Shown here: positions 44,697 to 57,247 of the stretch, in pieces
Numbering within the stretch: position 1 is the stretch's first letter
Layout of the letters: every line of letters begins with the position of its first letter
Assembly: GCA_946406115.1 (NCBI GenBank)
Contig: OX291555.1
Location: 10,558,001-10,622,000, forward strand
Reading direction: 5' to 3'
From: Apoda limacodes
Taxonomy: Eukaryota; Arthropoda; Insecta; Lepidoptera; Limacodidae
Length of the DNA: 64,000 nt
Position numbers and translations under genes: made by a program
Notes under the pieces: generated by a model
Seen by the model: only the letters and a program-made list of their open reading frames with translations
What the model was told of the DNA's origin: nothing
Databases searched by the model: none

Positions 44697-44880
44697 CTTA
44701 AAGTTAATCTAACATCTGTAGCTCGTAGCTCAGTCGCATTAGTATATCGAAAACGCTTTGCGAAGATAAGCAACGTTTCGCGCGCGTGGTCAGTACTTTG
44801 ATGGGTGACCGTCTGGAGCAACATTTTTCTTCGTGCTTTGGAGGCCTTGTTAAACTTGGGTGTGTTGTCATACATGTAGT
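44697..44880 (+). repeat. 5S-rRNA-derived SINE
   Basis: A tRNA-like head (GTAGCTCAGTCGCATTAGTA) is followed by GAAGATAAGCAACG, then GTGGTCAGTACTTTGATGGG and TGACCGTCTGG, which closely resembles the internal promoter and 3' half of 5S rRNA. Too divergent for a functional 5S gene. Confidence 0.65.
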
Positions 44881-44956
44881 AAGCTAAGTAAGGGGCCTTA
44901 TGGGGACTGTTAAGTCAAGGCAGTTAGCTTCATACATCCACCAATTTGCACTAGGC

Positions 44957-45637
44957 TAGGGATTGCAATCACGCAGCTCATTCAATCCCGCGGGATTGAT
45001 ATGCGAGATCACTCAATGCCGCACGTGATCACGCGGTATCCCGCATCTTTAAAATTTTATTGTAAAAACAAACGGAAACTACAGATTTTTGTGTAAAAAT
45101 CAACTTTTATTAAACATTTCTTACATTAAGCAACAGAAATTATTTCTTTTCTATTAATTAAGTATAAGTAATAAGTAATCTATTTTCTTAGATTCATCTT
45201 TAAATGTTTGGCATAGGTAATTAGTTTCGTTTAATTTTACCTTTACTCCTAACAACAGTTTATATTTTTAATTCAGTCTTATTCATATAATGACTAATAA
45301 TCAAATCACAACTTTCTCTTAGATACTATTACTAAGATATCAACTCTTAAGACGCAAATGGCATTTAATGTATCGCTTTATTAAACGCCGCCGGACTGTT
45401 AATACGAAAAAAAACACTCGTCAGCTACAGAAAGACTTACGCATGCGCAGCAGAGTGCCATTTATGAACAACTAAAACGTTCGTGCTACTCGCGATTTAC
45501 GCGAATGTTTTAGCGCCAAATTTTTAATTATCGGGATCCGCAGATGCGCGCTTTGAAGGTGCGGGATCCAACAGATTAAGAAAGCTGCGGGATCCTGCGG
45601 GAATGCGTGATCCCGTTTTGCGGGATTGCAATCCCTA
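44957..45637. mobile_element. hAT-like non-autonomous element with 8-bp duplication
   Basis: 681 bp, ends TAGGGATTGCAATC and GATTGCAATCCCTA are perfect inverted repeats. Flanks are CACTAGGC (44949-44956) and CACTGGGC (45638-45645), an 8-bp duplication with one difference. Subterminal GCGGGATC/GATCCCGC words are scattered through both ends. No transposase frame inside. Confidence 0.85.
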
Positions 45638-47861
45638 CACTGGGCATCGGAACACATCGGACACAGGAAACGGTTCCAACAATTTTCACGAAATCTGGCA
45701 TGCCGGAGGTTTCGGGGGCGATAAATCGTTTTATCCGTGTTTTCAGGCAATGATAAACTGGAAAATATAACTCTTCCTGACATCTATTGGCGAGTAGTAA
45801 TACTATTATTTTTACCGACACAGCAACATTGAAGCTGCTTGACAATAGATGGCGTTGTTAAAAAAAACGGGCAAAGCTCGGTCCTCCATGTACTACTACT
45901 ACTTTTTATCCATATATAACTATAACCGAGCTTAAACGAACTATAGTTTGCTATAGCAAACTTCATTAGTATAATTAAGGAGTTGCCATAAGAATTCTAC
46001 GCCTATAGCAAAATTTTGGGCTGGCAAAGCCGGTGGCAAAAGCTAGTCCTAAATAAAATCATGAAATGTTGCCCAGGGTGTTCCAGCGATAGGCTCACCC
46101 CTGTCACGTAGAACTAAAGTGTTTGATGTAAAGAGTTTGTTCCGTATAGTATGATGTGGGTATGTATCTAGCCACTTTATACCCGCTTCTGGGGATAAAA
46201 ACCGTGAAGTAACATATAGTAGGTAGTCATATTTATTTTATAATTTCGTCAACTATATATTTTATATATTTACCATGTGCCCATTAAAACCTTTTGTTTT
46301 TTACCATAGTCGATTAATTTTTATTTATTTTATAGAATTTTTAAGCTATTGCATAGCTTTTATCACGGGCTCTGAGCGCGGCGACCGAATCAAGAAATTG
46401 CGTAACGAAAAAACCTAATAACGGCAAACTCGACTGTTCGGAAAAAAAAATGAATTTTATATATGTTTTATAAGTAGGTTATGAGAGTCGAAACACGATT
46501 GAATAAACGTGACTCGATACAATTAAATCGCAAAGTTTCCTCTAAATCTTCATTTTTAGGGAGATACTTCTACGGGGAAAACAGTTTTATTTGCTAGTTA
46601 TTGAACTTTCTTCAATGAAATTTAGTCTACGTGTTCCATAATAAACACTTTAGACGATTATAGTTTTATTTTATTGCGAATGAGTGTTATTTTGTAGCAA
46701 AAAATACATTTTGTAAATAACGTCGCGTGGGCCGGCCATTACGCGGCTCTCGCCTTCCATCAGTCGGCCACAGCGCCTCGTCGAGAGCACCTGCGGACAA
46801 CTTTGTTGCGCCCACCCCGCTGCCGCCAAAGAAAATTTTTTAACGATATTAACTTCTCATTTATTCAATAAAAGAAAAAAAAATGTTTTCTTATCCATCA
46901 CCACGCTCAAAAAGTGTAACTTGAATTAATATCAAAGAAAACGTGCATTTATATCAAAGAAAAAAAAATACTGCATAAATAAAAAATTATAATTACATAA
47001 GTTGATAAAAATGCTATGCAATAGCTTTACCGCGGCAGGCCACGAGTGCCACAGTTGTTTTTTTTTTTTTGTTTCGAAAAATTGGCGATTAGTTCAGGCA
47101 AGCAGAATTAGTTGTTAAAATCGTTCTTGAAAACATAATCTGTACATCTTAAAGATAAATAAATAAGTTGAATGTTTTGGATTTGACGCCGGAAACTATT
47201 CTATATGTGCAAAGTGTAAGTCTAGACTCTAGGCAAAGTTCGAACTGTCTATAAATAATTCGTTGTGATGTAAAACTTTCTATTGGAAATCGAGGTGTTA
47301 TGTTTAGTGACAACGCTTCAAAGACTGCGAGCGGGTTTAGATTATTTCTCACGGTCATACACATAGGTTATACTAGGTCAGAGAGCAGCCATTTTAATAT
47401 ATAAGTAAAAAGTAATAAAAGTTTTCAAAACGTTCCTTCTGTTTGCCTGTTTAGGATTCTGTAAGCGATTCGGTAAAGTTAGAACCCTTGTACCAGTCAC
47501 AAGTCTAGGTTTCAGTATACATATAGACCATGGACAGAATAATATACTGCCTTTGTAAGATCTTGCGAACTATTTAAGAACCTATACGATGTCAGGATAG
47601 ATCCAAAAGCGGGACATTACAGTCCCGACACCTGACTTAGAGCACAGAATAATTTATAGTAGTACCTGCCAAGAGTGAATTGGGGCATCCCGCACAAATC
47701 GGTACTCCTGGTAACACTGAAGGCCTAAAATTTCCTATATATTTCTTTATAATTCAGCCAGAATAAAATTGCTAAAACACATCCAAAAAAGCAATTCGTC
47801 ACTCAAAGCAAGAAATACAAGCTTTTTAACAAAAAAACAAATATAAACTGTAAGGTACAAA
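45638..47861. other. No gene; palindromes and small GC-rich patch
   Basis: AGTTTGCTATAGCAAACT (about 45944-45961) is a perfect 18-bp palindrome. AAGCTATTGCATAGC at 46341 and its inverse GCTATGCAATAGCTTT at 47013 may bound a decayed inverted-repeat element enclosing a CG-rich 110-bp patch (46725-46835). Confidence 0.4.
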
Positions 47862-48255
47862 GACACCAACTTCAAACTGTGATTCAGATCAGACTTTTGG
47901 CAATAAGTAATTATTTTTATCTTTTTAGTGCATTTTTTTAAGCCGGTGGTTTTTTTTTTTGATTTTGAGTGACGAATTGCTTTTTTTCTCGTATACTAAA
48001 AACATCCTTGTAACAAAATTTTATACGATCATCAACATAAAAGGCGCGTTTCACCAGTTCAAAGTTAACATCAATTATTTTTTTTCTTCAAAAGTTTTAA
48101 ATCTACTTCATAAATATGGGAACACTTTCTTTCGAATAAAAAAAGAATTTTTGAAATCGGTTTACAATTGACGTAGAAATCGGTGGACATACATAAAAAA
48201 AAAAATACCCGTCTAACATAGAACCTTCTCCTTTTTTAAAGTCTGTTAAAAATGA
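47862..48255 (+). repeat. Dispersed repeat, family A, copy 2
   Basis: Shares CAATAAGTAATTATTTTTA, GACGAATTGCTTTTTT, CATCAACATAAAAGGCG, GTTTCACCAGTTC and a CCTTCTCCTTTTTT end with copies at 400-830 and 59215-59760. Confidence 0.65.
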
Positions 48256-49591
48256 TTTCCGACGTCATCCGTTGACAGAGTGCGGTTTAAGAACCATATT
48301 TACAAAACCGATGTCGCAAGAAAACCGGTTAAAGTGTGTCGGTTGAAAGCGAGTGGACCAAGCGCATGCGCCGTCACTCAGCGAGTAAGGGTCATCGTGC
48401 AATTGCTTGTCTTTTTACACACTGCACTTGGTACTTTAAGAAAATCATTTAATTTACTTCTGAGTTGTGATCTAGATTTGAAACTTTGTAAGCTGATGCA
48501 ATTCAGGACGCTTACTCATGGCAACAATTCCAATTCAATTGTGAAATTTTTATGTAAATGCTTAAATGATTAGGCATATAAGCCATTTTTAGTGGGTTAT
48601 CTAAAGGGTGCCAACGGAGCTCCATTACTAATCTTACGTTGTCTGCCTGTCCATCCTTGAATGGGCTCTATCTTTTAGACCGAAGAAGGTAGAAGCCTGA
48701 AATTTTCAGAGAATATGTGTTATTATGGCGGATTTCCTAATAATATTGAAAAAAAAATATATGTAAAAATTACCTATGCAAGAATCACTTTTTGCACTTT
48801 CGCAAAAACGACAATACAGACATGTTTCAAGTTTAAATCGATTATAGTGTAAGCTTTATAGTAAAATACAAATGATTATAATCGATCAAATGCAGGTCGG
48901 GCTCGTGGTTTCTGTGGTGATACGAAACCCTCAGTGCGCGAGTTTGACTGCACTTGGGCAGAAATAATGGAAAAGCCTGTTTGTTATGTGCTTGTTTGTC
49001 TGTCTGAAGCATCGTAGCGGTCAGGCGGGTAAACCGATTTCGATGCGTTTCTTTTTATTCGATAACTGGTGTAGTCGAGATGGTTCTTATCTATTTTTGG
49101 TAGAAAATAATTCCGCTGTTCCCAAGATGATTACTTCTTTTCTTAGTGGGTCATTAGATCTCAATCATACAATAAATATTTTTATTACTTTCACTCGCAC
49201 GACCGAATGAAAATTTGATTCACGGTTCGAAAAAGCGATCATATCATGGACTCCGAAGGCGGTCGACAAAACGCTTTAATGACTTTTTTAAAATCGTTTT
49301 GTTATATCGAATGTTTTTAAAATTTTTGATTTCACTCGTTAACATTAACACCTCCTTAGGTATATTGTGCATTTCGCGCTCCACTTGCGCTAAATTCCGT
49401 TATTCGGTTATAAGCTATTGCTATAGTAGGTATTTTACGTAAAATTCGGATAAAGTTAGTCCTATGGGACCGTTTGAATTCACCGGGATAAAAGTTGCTT
49501 AAGTCTTTCTCCGTCTCTTCAACTATTCCTAAACCAATAAATAAAAAAACCAACTCGCTATTGCATTTATGATATTAGTATGGATTATTAA
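48256..49591. other. No gene recognised
   Basis: Open frames at 48280-48573 and 49215-49442 carry no recognisable motif. 48890-48960 holds a decayed piece of family B. Confidence 0.45.
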
Positions 49592-49665
49592 TATGGCAAA
49601 CAAGTATACGGCCCGCCTAATGCCACTCGTAAACGGTCACCGTAGCCAATGGACGCTTATACAGT
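49592..49665 (-). mobile_element. LINE 3' end, family J, minus strand
   Basis: ATGGCAAACAAGTATACGGC, AAACGGTCACCGTAGCC and ATGGACGCTT are the complement of the tail at 5780-6090. Short and diverged. Confidence 0.55.
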
Positions 49666-51197
49666 GCCTTAACACTAGGTTAATATAGATCAAAATATCA
49701 ATATTTATAAATGAAATGTCTAAAGGATAAGGCGCTATTTGTTAACGTTGCAATTAAGTAACGGCAAAGTACGTAAAGCGCGCGCGGCGGCACCGCGCCA
49801 GTAAGTATGTTAACTTCAAAACAAACCTCAGATTACGTTGTCGATGACACTAGGTTATTAATTGCCAAGATTTTAAGGATATTAATATTCTAGGTAAGTA
49901 ATTACAAACAAGGAGGCCTGTAGACTCTGTAAAATAGGTATTTTAAGAATATACCTGGGTACCTATCTACTTTAAACTTCTTTAAACAAGCGCATTTTCA
50001 AAAGGACAAAAAATATTTTTTTTTATCGCGATCGAGAATTCCCTCTATGTATGTATTTTTTATCCCGATTAAGAGTTTCCTCTATCTATTTGAGTCTCGA
50101 TCGAGTGTTCGCTCTATCTATTTTCATCGTGATCGCGAGATCATTATATACAGTTGACTTTATTTTAGGCAGAGACATAGATGAAGGAACAGGGAATGGG
50201 ATTTTCTGCAGGACAATCCGTGAAGCACACCTATTGTAAATAAAAAAAAAAATTCAAACAAAGATACGAAAACGCGGCTACACTATCAAATACCCTATTT
50301 TGCAGTATTAGTTAGAATCACGCTTTTTGGTTCAAGCCTTCGATTTTTGATGTTGGGCTATTTTTTTTTAAACAAATTGAACTTTATGCTGGCGTGTTCA
50401 CGGCATTGAGTTAAAAATGTTTTGCAAGTAGGTACTTATATGTAATCGTCAATCTAAATAATCCGGAATTCTGTACAATCCCTATATAGGCACCCTATAT
50501 AATTCCTAAACGTTTAGGCAAAGTACAATACCATACTTGTTTACATACGTACATATTTTATCTAGGCATTCTAACTATACATCAAAAGAGTTTTTTTACC
50601 CGCCTGTGCCAGAAAATGTGCAAATTAGAAAAATAATAACACTAAAATGCTGTAAATAAAAATAAATAAATAAAAAACTAAACAGAAATTAAAACCAAAT
50701 ATTTACCTTACTTATAAGCAGGCGGGACTCATCTCAAGAACAAATAGTAGTACAGATTGCTCACACTATAAAAGTTACCTTAAAATGAGTTCCGTCTGCT
50801 TATATTTAAATATTTGGTACGTTTTAATTTGGACACAATATCAAACTGGGCCGGAACAATTATAAGAAGGTAGCCAATAGGAGAATCAAGTTCGGTGGGC
50901 AGCATATAACCAATGAAGAAGAGAGAAGAAGATCTTATATCACATCTCTTTGTTATAGCGTAGGGGGTTTAAAACACTATAGGAGTAGGGCAGAGAAGTC
51001 TATGTCATATATAGAAGGCCGGTCTTACTTTATACATTTTTTCGAGAAATCTGGTATTGTATAAAGTAACTAGGCATGCTGTAAAATGGCTTAATTTTAT
51101 ACTTTGCCAGTGACATATGTACTTACATCTATATTTTATAGGTCAAATCGACATATTGCAGACCCTTTTTGAATTTGAACTCGGTTGAAGATAACAT
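49666..51197. other. No gene; short degenerate tandem repeat
   Basis: At 50025-50140 the phrase (A)TCGCGATCGAGAATTCCCTCTATGTAT recurs three times with changes (core CGATCGAG...CTCTATCTAT; 35-45 bp apart). Otherwise nothing recognisable. Confidence 0.45.
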
Positions 51198-51498
51198 CAA
51201 GAATAAAAACCGGCCAAGTGCGAGTCGGACTCGCGTACGAAGGATTCCGTACCATTATCTACAAAAACGAGCAAAAAAATCACGTATGTTGTATGGGAGC
51301 CCCCTTAAATATTTATTTTTTCTGTTTTTTAGTATTTGTTGTTATAGCGGCAACAGAAATACATATTCTGTGAATATTTCAACTGTTTAACTATCACGGT
51401 TCATGAGATACAGCCTGGTGACAGACGGACGGACGGGCGGACAGCGAAGCCTTAGTAATAGGGTTCCAAATTACCTCTCAGGTATGGAACCCTAAAAA
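51198..51498 (+). repeat. Dispersed repeat, family B, full-length copy
   Basis: Starts AAACCGGCCAAGTGCGAGTC, contains GTTGTATGGGAGCCCCC, GTTGTTATAGCGGCAACAG, CACGGTTCATGAGATACAGC and GACGGACGGACGGGCGGACA, and ends GGAACCCTAAAAA. The best copy in the window. Others: 8460-8892, 53435-53535 (end only), 54470-54590 (minus), 55265-55915 (variant), 59776-60085 and 60155-60245 (minus), and fragment 63696-63710. Confidence 0.8.
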
Positions 51499-53070
51499 AG
51501 GCAATATATATACGTATATGAGTTTGTATACACCAACATCAGAAACATTTACTTGGTATTTATTTTGTTATATATTTTATTTAATAAGTGACAAAACAAA
51601 ATAATTCATGGCGTTAACGGATTTATTATAGAGGAAAACTTAAGTATTTCAACATGCTGCTGTCACGCAATAACCATGAGTAATCACAGAATAAAATATA
51701 ATTAATAAGAATAGAAGAGACAAAAAATAATTTGTGTATTTAGGGTTCCGTAGTGAAACAAGGATTAGGTATGTTAAACACAAGTATTATTATGATATAA
51801 TGGTAAAAAATAAAATACTGGTTACCAATTTGGCGGACTTACATAAAATGAAGACACGACGGAAAACTTTCTCACAATTCCAATGGGGTTACTTACTTGA
51901 AAATATTTTAGTGGAAAATACTTATCAAAAATTATCTATTAGATTTTTCGATATAAACTTATTGTTTAACTGTAATAAGATTAATTCTATATTATACTTT
52001 GTCCCTCGGAACCATTTCTGTGCCAAGTATAAGTTGAGTGAACTATAACTTGCTCTGCTACGATGTAAATAAAGAGCGCTCAACAGTCTTACCTGCAGAA
52101 ACAATTATTCCAGTGGAAACTCTCGTTTTGGATAAAATTTCTTTTTCGACCTTTCAGCTATCTCTAAACTGTCCATCAGCCGACTCAGTTGCTCTGTTGC
52201 GACGTGAAGAAATACTCCCCGGGAAAATCTGACCTCGTTTCGGGAAAAACTTCAAAAACTAAATGAATGGTTAAAAAGTATTATATCTACATATATCCAT
52301 TCATCCCATCTTGTGCCAAAAAAAAGGTGAACTCGAGAAGTCGTAATGACGTAGGTAAAGGAATTAACAAATCAGGCACTTACTTTTATAAATAAACATT
52401 AGTTAGGACTGATTTTCAGGGTCCCCCCGCTCGACAGTTTATTTTAAAATCACTTGCATAATAAAGCCTTAACTGTGCCATATTTTAAGTACTTGTAGTA
52501 CTTATTTGTTTTTATGTATAAGACTCAGGGAGATTTTTCAGACCGACATACTGACAGAATAGGGTCACCCGCTTGACCAATTTATGCATGTTGCAAATAT
52601 TATAGAATATCAAAACAATTTTTCGCAGTTGGATATTAATTTAAGTTTTATTAAATCAATCTGCAAATTTTCGGTTTTTTTAGTTTCTAGAGTGCACTTT
52701 AAGACTACTTAAGGATTGTTTTTTTTTTAGGGAATTATATTATTGTATCATAAGAGAAAAAAATACAGAAACACATTATTTTTAGTAAGCAGCAGTGCCG
52801 TACCGTATCGATTACTTGCTAGCCAGCAGTTAAGCTGCAAGGTTGAAAGGAGGGCCATTACAGCACTAGGTGATATAACGGTCTTAAAGTGCAGACATTC
52901 GTACAACCCTTTTTTTTAGTAAGAAGCCAACGAGAAATTGATAAGCTCCAGAACTCAGTAGGTTATTTAATTTTGACTTTAAATGGCCGCCAAACCAATA
53001 ACCAACGAAGATCAAGAAAATAATTCCACTTTGATTCTACAGCAAAAAACGCTGATACAAAATCGGTGAC
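51499..53070. other. No gene recognised
   Basis: The 104-codon frame at 51734-52048 begins at a GTG inside a repeat fragment and shows no domain; no support for a real gene. Confidence 0.5.
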
Positions 53071-53165
53071 TTTTTTTATGCCACTAAGGTGGCAAGCAAG
53101 CTCACGGTCCGCCTGATGGTAAGCGGTCACCGTAACCTATGGACGCTTGCAACAACTGGGTTGCT
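53071..53165 (-). mobile_element. LINE 3' end, family J, minus strand
   Basis: CCACTAAGGTGGCAAGCAAG, CTCACGGTCCGCCTGATGGT, AAGCGGTCACCGTAACC and ATGGACGCTTGCAAC are the complement of the family J tail. Confidence 0.7.
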
Positions 53166-53825
53166 TTTTAAAAAAGGTTTATTAATTTTTTCGCTTTTCA
53201 GTCTATTTTTAGTTGGTTTGATTTTTTGTTAAAAAGCATTTTTTTTTGGTTTTAAAAATTTTATAAAATAATAGGTTTTCAGATGAATTAAGTAGAAAAA
53301 CCCATAACATTTAAACCGTTGAGGACCTTCCATCTTTATCATGCTGCGCTGATACAGCAAAATAAAAATGTTAATGGCTCGAGCACGTCTCACACTGAGC
53401 TAGTTTAGACCTCACACTTGACGTTACGATTCAAAAGATAAAACTGTTTAAAGGTCGGACGGACGGACATACAAACAGCGTAGTCTGAGTAATAGAACTC
53501 CGTTGGCACCCTAAAGGCACGGAACCACAAAAAATTGCAATTTCAAAATTATTTCATAGTCAAGATAAAATATTAGGTATATATTTACGATGAATCAATT
53601 TTCAAAAGGTAATTTCCGATTATGAAGTAACTCGAAACTTTCGTACTTGACCCCGTTTTCTTCGCATAGACAAAAATTATCCACATAATAAAGGCTCGAT
53701 TACACTGTGTATTTAAATAACCACTGCGGGCGGCGTGAAGTCAAGAATATTCCTGGACATCTGGTCCTAAATTAAGTAAAGCTTCTACTATAGGCACCAA
53801 AAAAATTTTATTTTGGTAATTACAT

Positions 53826-53950
53826 AGAAAACACCCCAGACTCAAGACAAACACAAATGTTATATGATTTCATAAATGTTTGACCTGTGCGGGGATCGAT
53901 CCTAAGCCCCTTAGTTTAGCAGGCAGTCTCTACTACTACTGAGACATCTT
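53826..53950. repeat. SINE-like dispersed repeat
   Basis: GAAAACACCCCAGACTCAAG and ACAAACACAAATGTTA match 26965-27000, followed by GTGCGGGGATCGATCCTAAG, like the B-box region of tRNA-derived SINEs read in reverse. Confidence 0.5.
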
Positions 53951-55264
53951 ATCAAGTGATAATTAAAATCAACGTATAAACAGACATGCTGATAAGTGCA
54001 GTTCTATACCTACCTACCTTTTTATAGACGAAATGTGTAAACCAGTAATATTACTCAGCGTGTCCGTTTGTGCGTTGATTTAACTAATCAAATAAACTTG
54101 AATTTTACATCTGCCGTGTCTACTTAACAGTGTGTTTGAGCCTTAAGTAACCCTCACATAAGTGTGTGAGAGAGAAATATCGTAACTAACCTTGAATCGT
54201 ACGCAATCGTACATTGATGTACGATTTACTTATGATAGCCACAGACAGACCTTCAGCTTTGTCATTTTACAAGGCTTCATTGGAAAAGAAAGTAAATTGT
54301 TTTGTACACCATATTTTCAACAGACTTTAAGTTTTTAATTTTGCTTGACATTCTAGTACACATCGGTTCTACTTAATAAAACTACTTCTAATTAATTTCA
54401 AAAGATGGTTAAAGTTATATGGTATTAAATGAAAAAGATAATACATTAGATTACGGACAGACACGAAATTATAGGAGTTCCGTTTTAAGGGTACCGTAGG
54501 CGAATGGCAAAAAGTACTCTTATAGTAAAATACTCTTATAGTTTTGTCTTGTCCGTTCGGCCGTCCGTATTTCGCATACTTATAATTCCACTTTTGCATC
54601 GATTGTGATGAAATTTTACAGGAAAGTGTGTATTAAAAGCCTTCATATTATAGGTAATGTTTGTTATGAATGAAATTGCAAAATTATTTTTTTTAGGGCT
54701 TTCTATTTATTGGGATAGTGTATATGGGCATAGTAAAAAAATTATACACAGACCTAAAGGTCTGTATCGCATTAATGCATTTGACCTTTTGGTTTCGAGT
54801 GGAAATTTGTGTGTGTCCTGCATCTAATTTTCAAATCGTGTGTTCTAAAACTTTGCAAATCATTATAATAGAGCTTTGGGGGCATCCATTATTTTCGTTA
54901 TAATCAGAAAGTATGTTTTTTAGTTTATAAGTATGATTATTTGGAAAACTTGGTGAGATTTGGTAGGACGTTGTAGAAAGAAAAGTAGTTAAAGCAAATT
55001 ATACTACATATTACTATCATTTACTATACTAGGCATCAATGAACTGATACTGATAATACTGCTTCAAAAATAGGAAAAACATATTAAGTACGTTAAGGTG
55101 CACTATAAGGAATTTATGTATACATTTATATATGATATATATAAATATATATAATATAATACATATTTATATATAATTTATATGATCCCTTTAAGATGAG
55201 ATTTGGTGTGATTTTCCTAGACAACTCCCCCATTTTTATCTCACGTAATGAATGGACGCCTCTT
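53951..55264. other. No gene recognised
   Basis: Contains a minus-strand family B fragment at 54470-54590 and an AT-palindromic tract at 55115-55180. No coding evidence. Confidence 0.45.
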
Positions 55265-55915
55265 GATTTAACGAAAACCGGCCAAGTGCGAGTTCGACTC
55301 ACGCACCGAGGGTTCCGTCCCTACCACCATTTACGTACTTTAGAAACATAAACAAAAAAATATGTTTTTATTTTATTTTTATATTTGACTTGATTGAATG
55401 AAAGGTAAATTGCAGTTTACGATTTATGACGTATTAAAAAAAAACTACTTACTAGATCTCGTTCAAACCAATTTCCGGTGGAAGTTTGCATGGTAATGTA
55501 CATCATATATTTTTTTTAGTTTTATCATTCTCTTATTTTAGAAGTAACAGGGGGGGGGGACACACTTTGGAAGTGTCTCTCGCGCAAACTATTTAGTTTA
55601 CAAAAAAATGATATGAACAACCTCAATATCATTTTTGAAGACATTCATAGATACCCACACGTATGGGTTTGATGAAAAAAAAAATTTTGAGTTTCAGTTC
55701 TAAGTATCGGGAACCCCAAAAATTTATTGTTTTTTATTATTTTTGTATGAAAATCTAAATGCGGTTCAAAGAATACATCTACTTACCAAGTTTTAACAGT
55801 ATAGTTCTTATAGTTTCGGAAAAAAGTGGCTGTGACATACGGACGGACAGACAGACAGACATGACGAATCTATAAGGGTTTCGTTTTTTGCCATTTGGCT
55901 ACGGAACCCTAAAAA
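55265..55915 (+). repeat. Dispersed repeat, family B, variant long copy
   Basis: Begins AAAACCGGCCAAGTGCGAGT and ends CTACGGAACCCTAAAAATGG with a central GACGGACAGACAGACAGAC. The middle differs from 51198-51498, so it is a separate subfamily. A G9-10 run occurs near 55550. Confidence 0.65.
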
Positions 55916-56499
55916 TGGTTGATATCTATTTGCAATTATTACCATAATTATTTAACAGAACCTCAACTTAATGTGTGTGCAGCGCGCTCTTAGCCGGTTA
56001 ATCGATGGTCGCTCACGGCCTACCCCTTCGAGACATGCTTAAGATTTTGTATGTATGTACCTATTTTCTCACCTTCTACATAGTGGATCTATACATAGAT
56101 AAAAGAAGTATTAAAAGAAAGTGTCGTTTCTGTTTTATTTTACTCTTTGAGCTCAACTTTTAAACAGTTTAAGATAAATTATAAAATAAGTAAAGGCATA
56201 ATATTTAGGTCAATAACAAATAAGTTGAACTTGGCACGACCAATTATCAGAATCTAGAACGTAGGTACATTTTAAAGTCTAGATTGGTATCTAGGTTTAT
56301 AAACGAGTTTTAAAGATGAATCGCCTGTTTTTTGCAAGGCTGTTGGGCTTCATATGAGTTCAGTTTTTTCTTGGAAAGAGTAACCATAAAGATTGCTTAA
56401 CCTCGTTCACGTGTTCATTTGCTTTAGTCAGTTCTGTAAAACCGACGAGTTCATATTTAGGTATATTTTTGTTAACTCCATCATCTCATTCATCAAGCA
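55916..56499. other. No gene recognised
   Basis: AT-rich; nothing supported. Confidence 0.45.
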
Positions 56500-56740
56500 C
56501 CCTGTAGCAGTTTACTGTTGGACATTGGACATAAGGCTTTTCCTAATGAACGCCCCACAATCGGTCTTCCGCTTTTCCCATCCAGCGACTTCTTACGAAC
56601 ATCTTCAGGTTATTACCCACATGGCTGGAGGCCGACCCACGCTACGCTAACCGATCCGTGGTCTCCACTCCAACACTTGTCTGCCCCAATGGCCCTCGGA
56701 TCTGCGACAAATATGACCTTCCTATTGCTAATTTAGCTTG
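56500..56740 (-). pseudogene. RTE-like LINE C-terminal fragment, minus strand
   Basis: In minus-strand frames: HWGRQVLEWRPRIG..., SVGRPPA and further shifted pieces, then MSNVQQ near the end, matching the C-terminal region at 6687-6965. Multiple frameshifts. Confidence 0.6.
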
Positions 56741-57247
56741 TCAGTCGGTGTCTTTGGTGCTTCGTTTCTAATCATATCCTTTAAAGAAGTTCCGAGGATA
56801 GCCCATTCAATAGCTCGCTGAGTGACTTTTAATTAGGTTAACTTAAACACTTGCGACGTATTAGAGATAGTGCTCGCCTCGCAAAAATCTTATTATTAAA
56901 TGTCCTTCTTTTTATTACAAACTAGCTGCTGCCCGCGACGTCGTCTGCGTGAACGCTATACTTTAAGATAACTTTTTGTGAGCAAAACCATAACGCGATC
57001 TAATTCGACGCCAACGCCATCTATTTAGCAAATAGGAAACATTTTTATATGGTGAAAATTATAACGCATCTAAGTTATGACTTTACACGATTTTTTAACA
57101 AAATAAATGGCTATGTATGAGTAGAATAATTAATAATTAGATGCAAGTCAAATATGCGTCGTTAGATTACACGTTGTTACAGAATGCGTTGAAGAAATAA
57201 AGGTTCACTGCTCGTTCCCCGTAAGTGATAGCGTGATAATATGTATA

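Noticed and set aside
44697..44880. Functional 5S rRNA or tRNA gene
   Set aside because: Only the internal promoter-like part is similar; length and the 5' half do not fit a 5S or tRNA fold.
51734..52048. 104-codon frame
   Set aside because: Begins at a GTG within a family B fragment, is AT-driven and has no domain.
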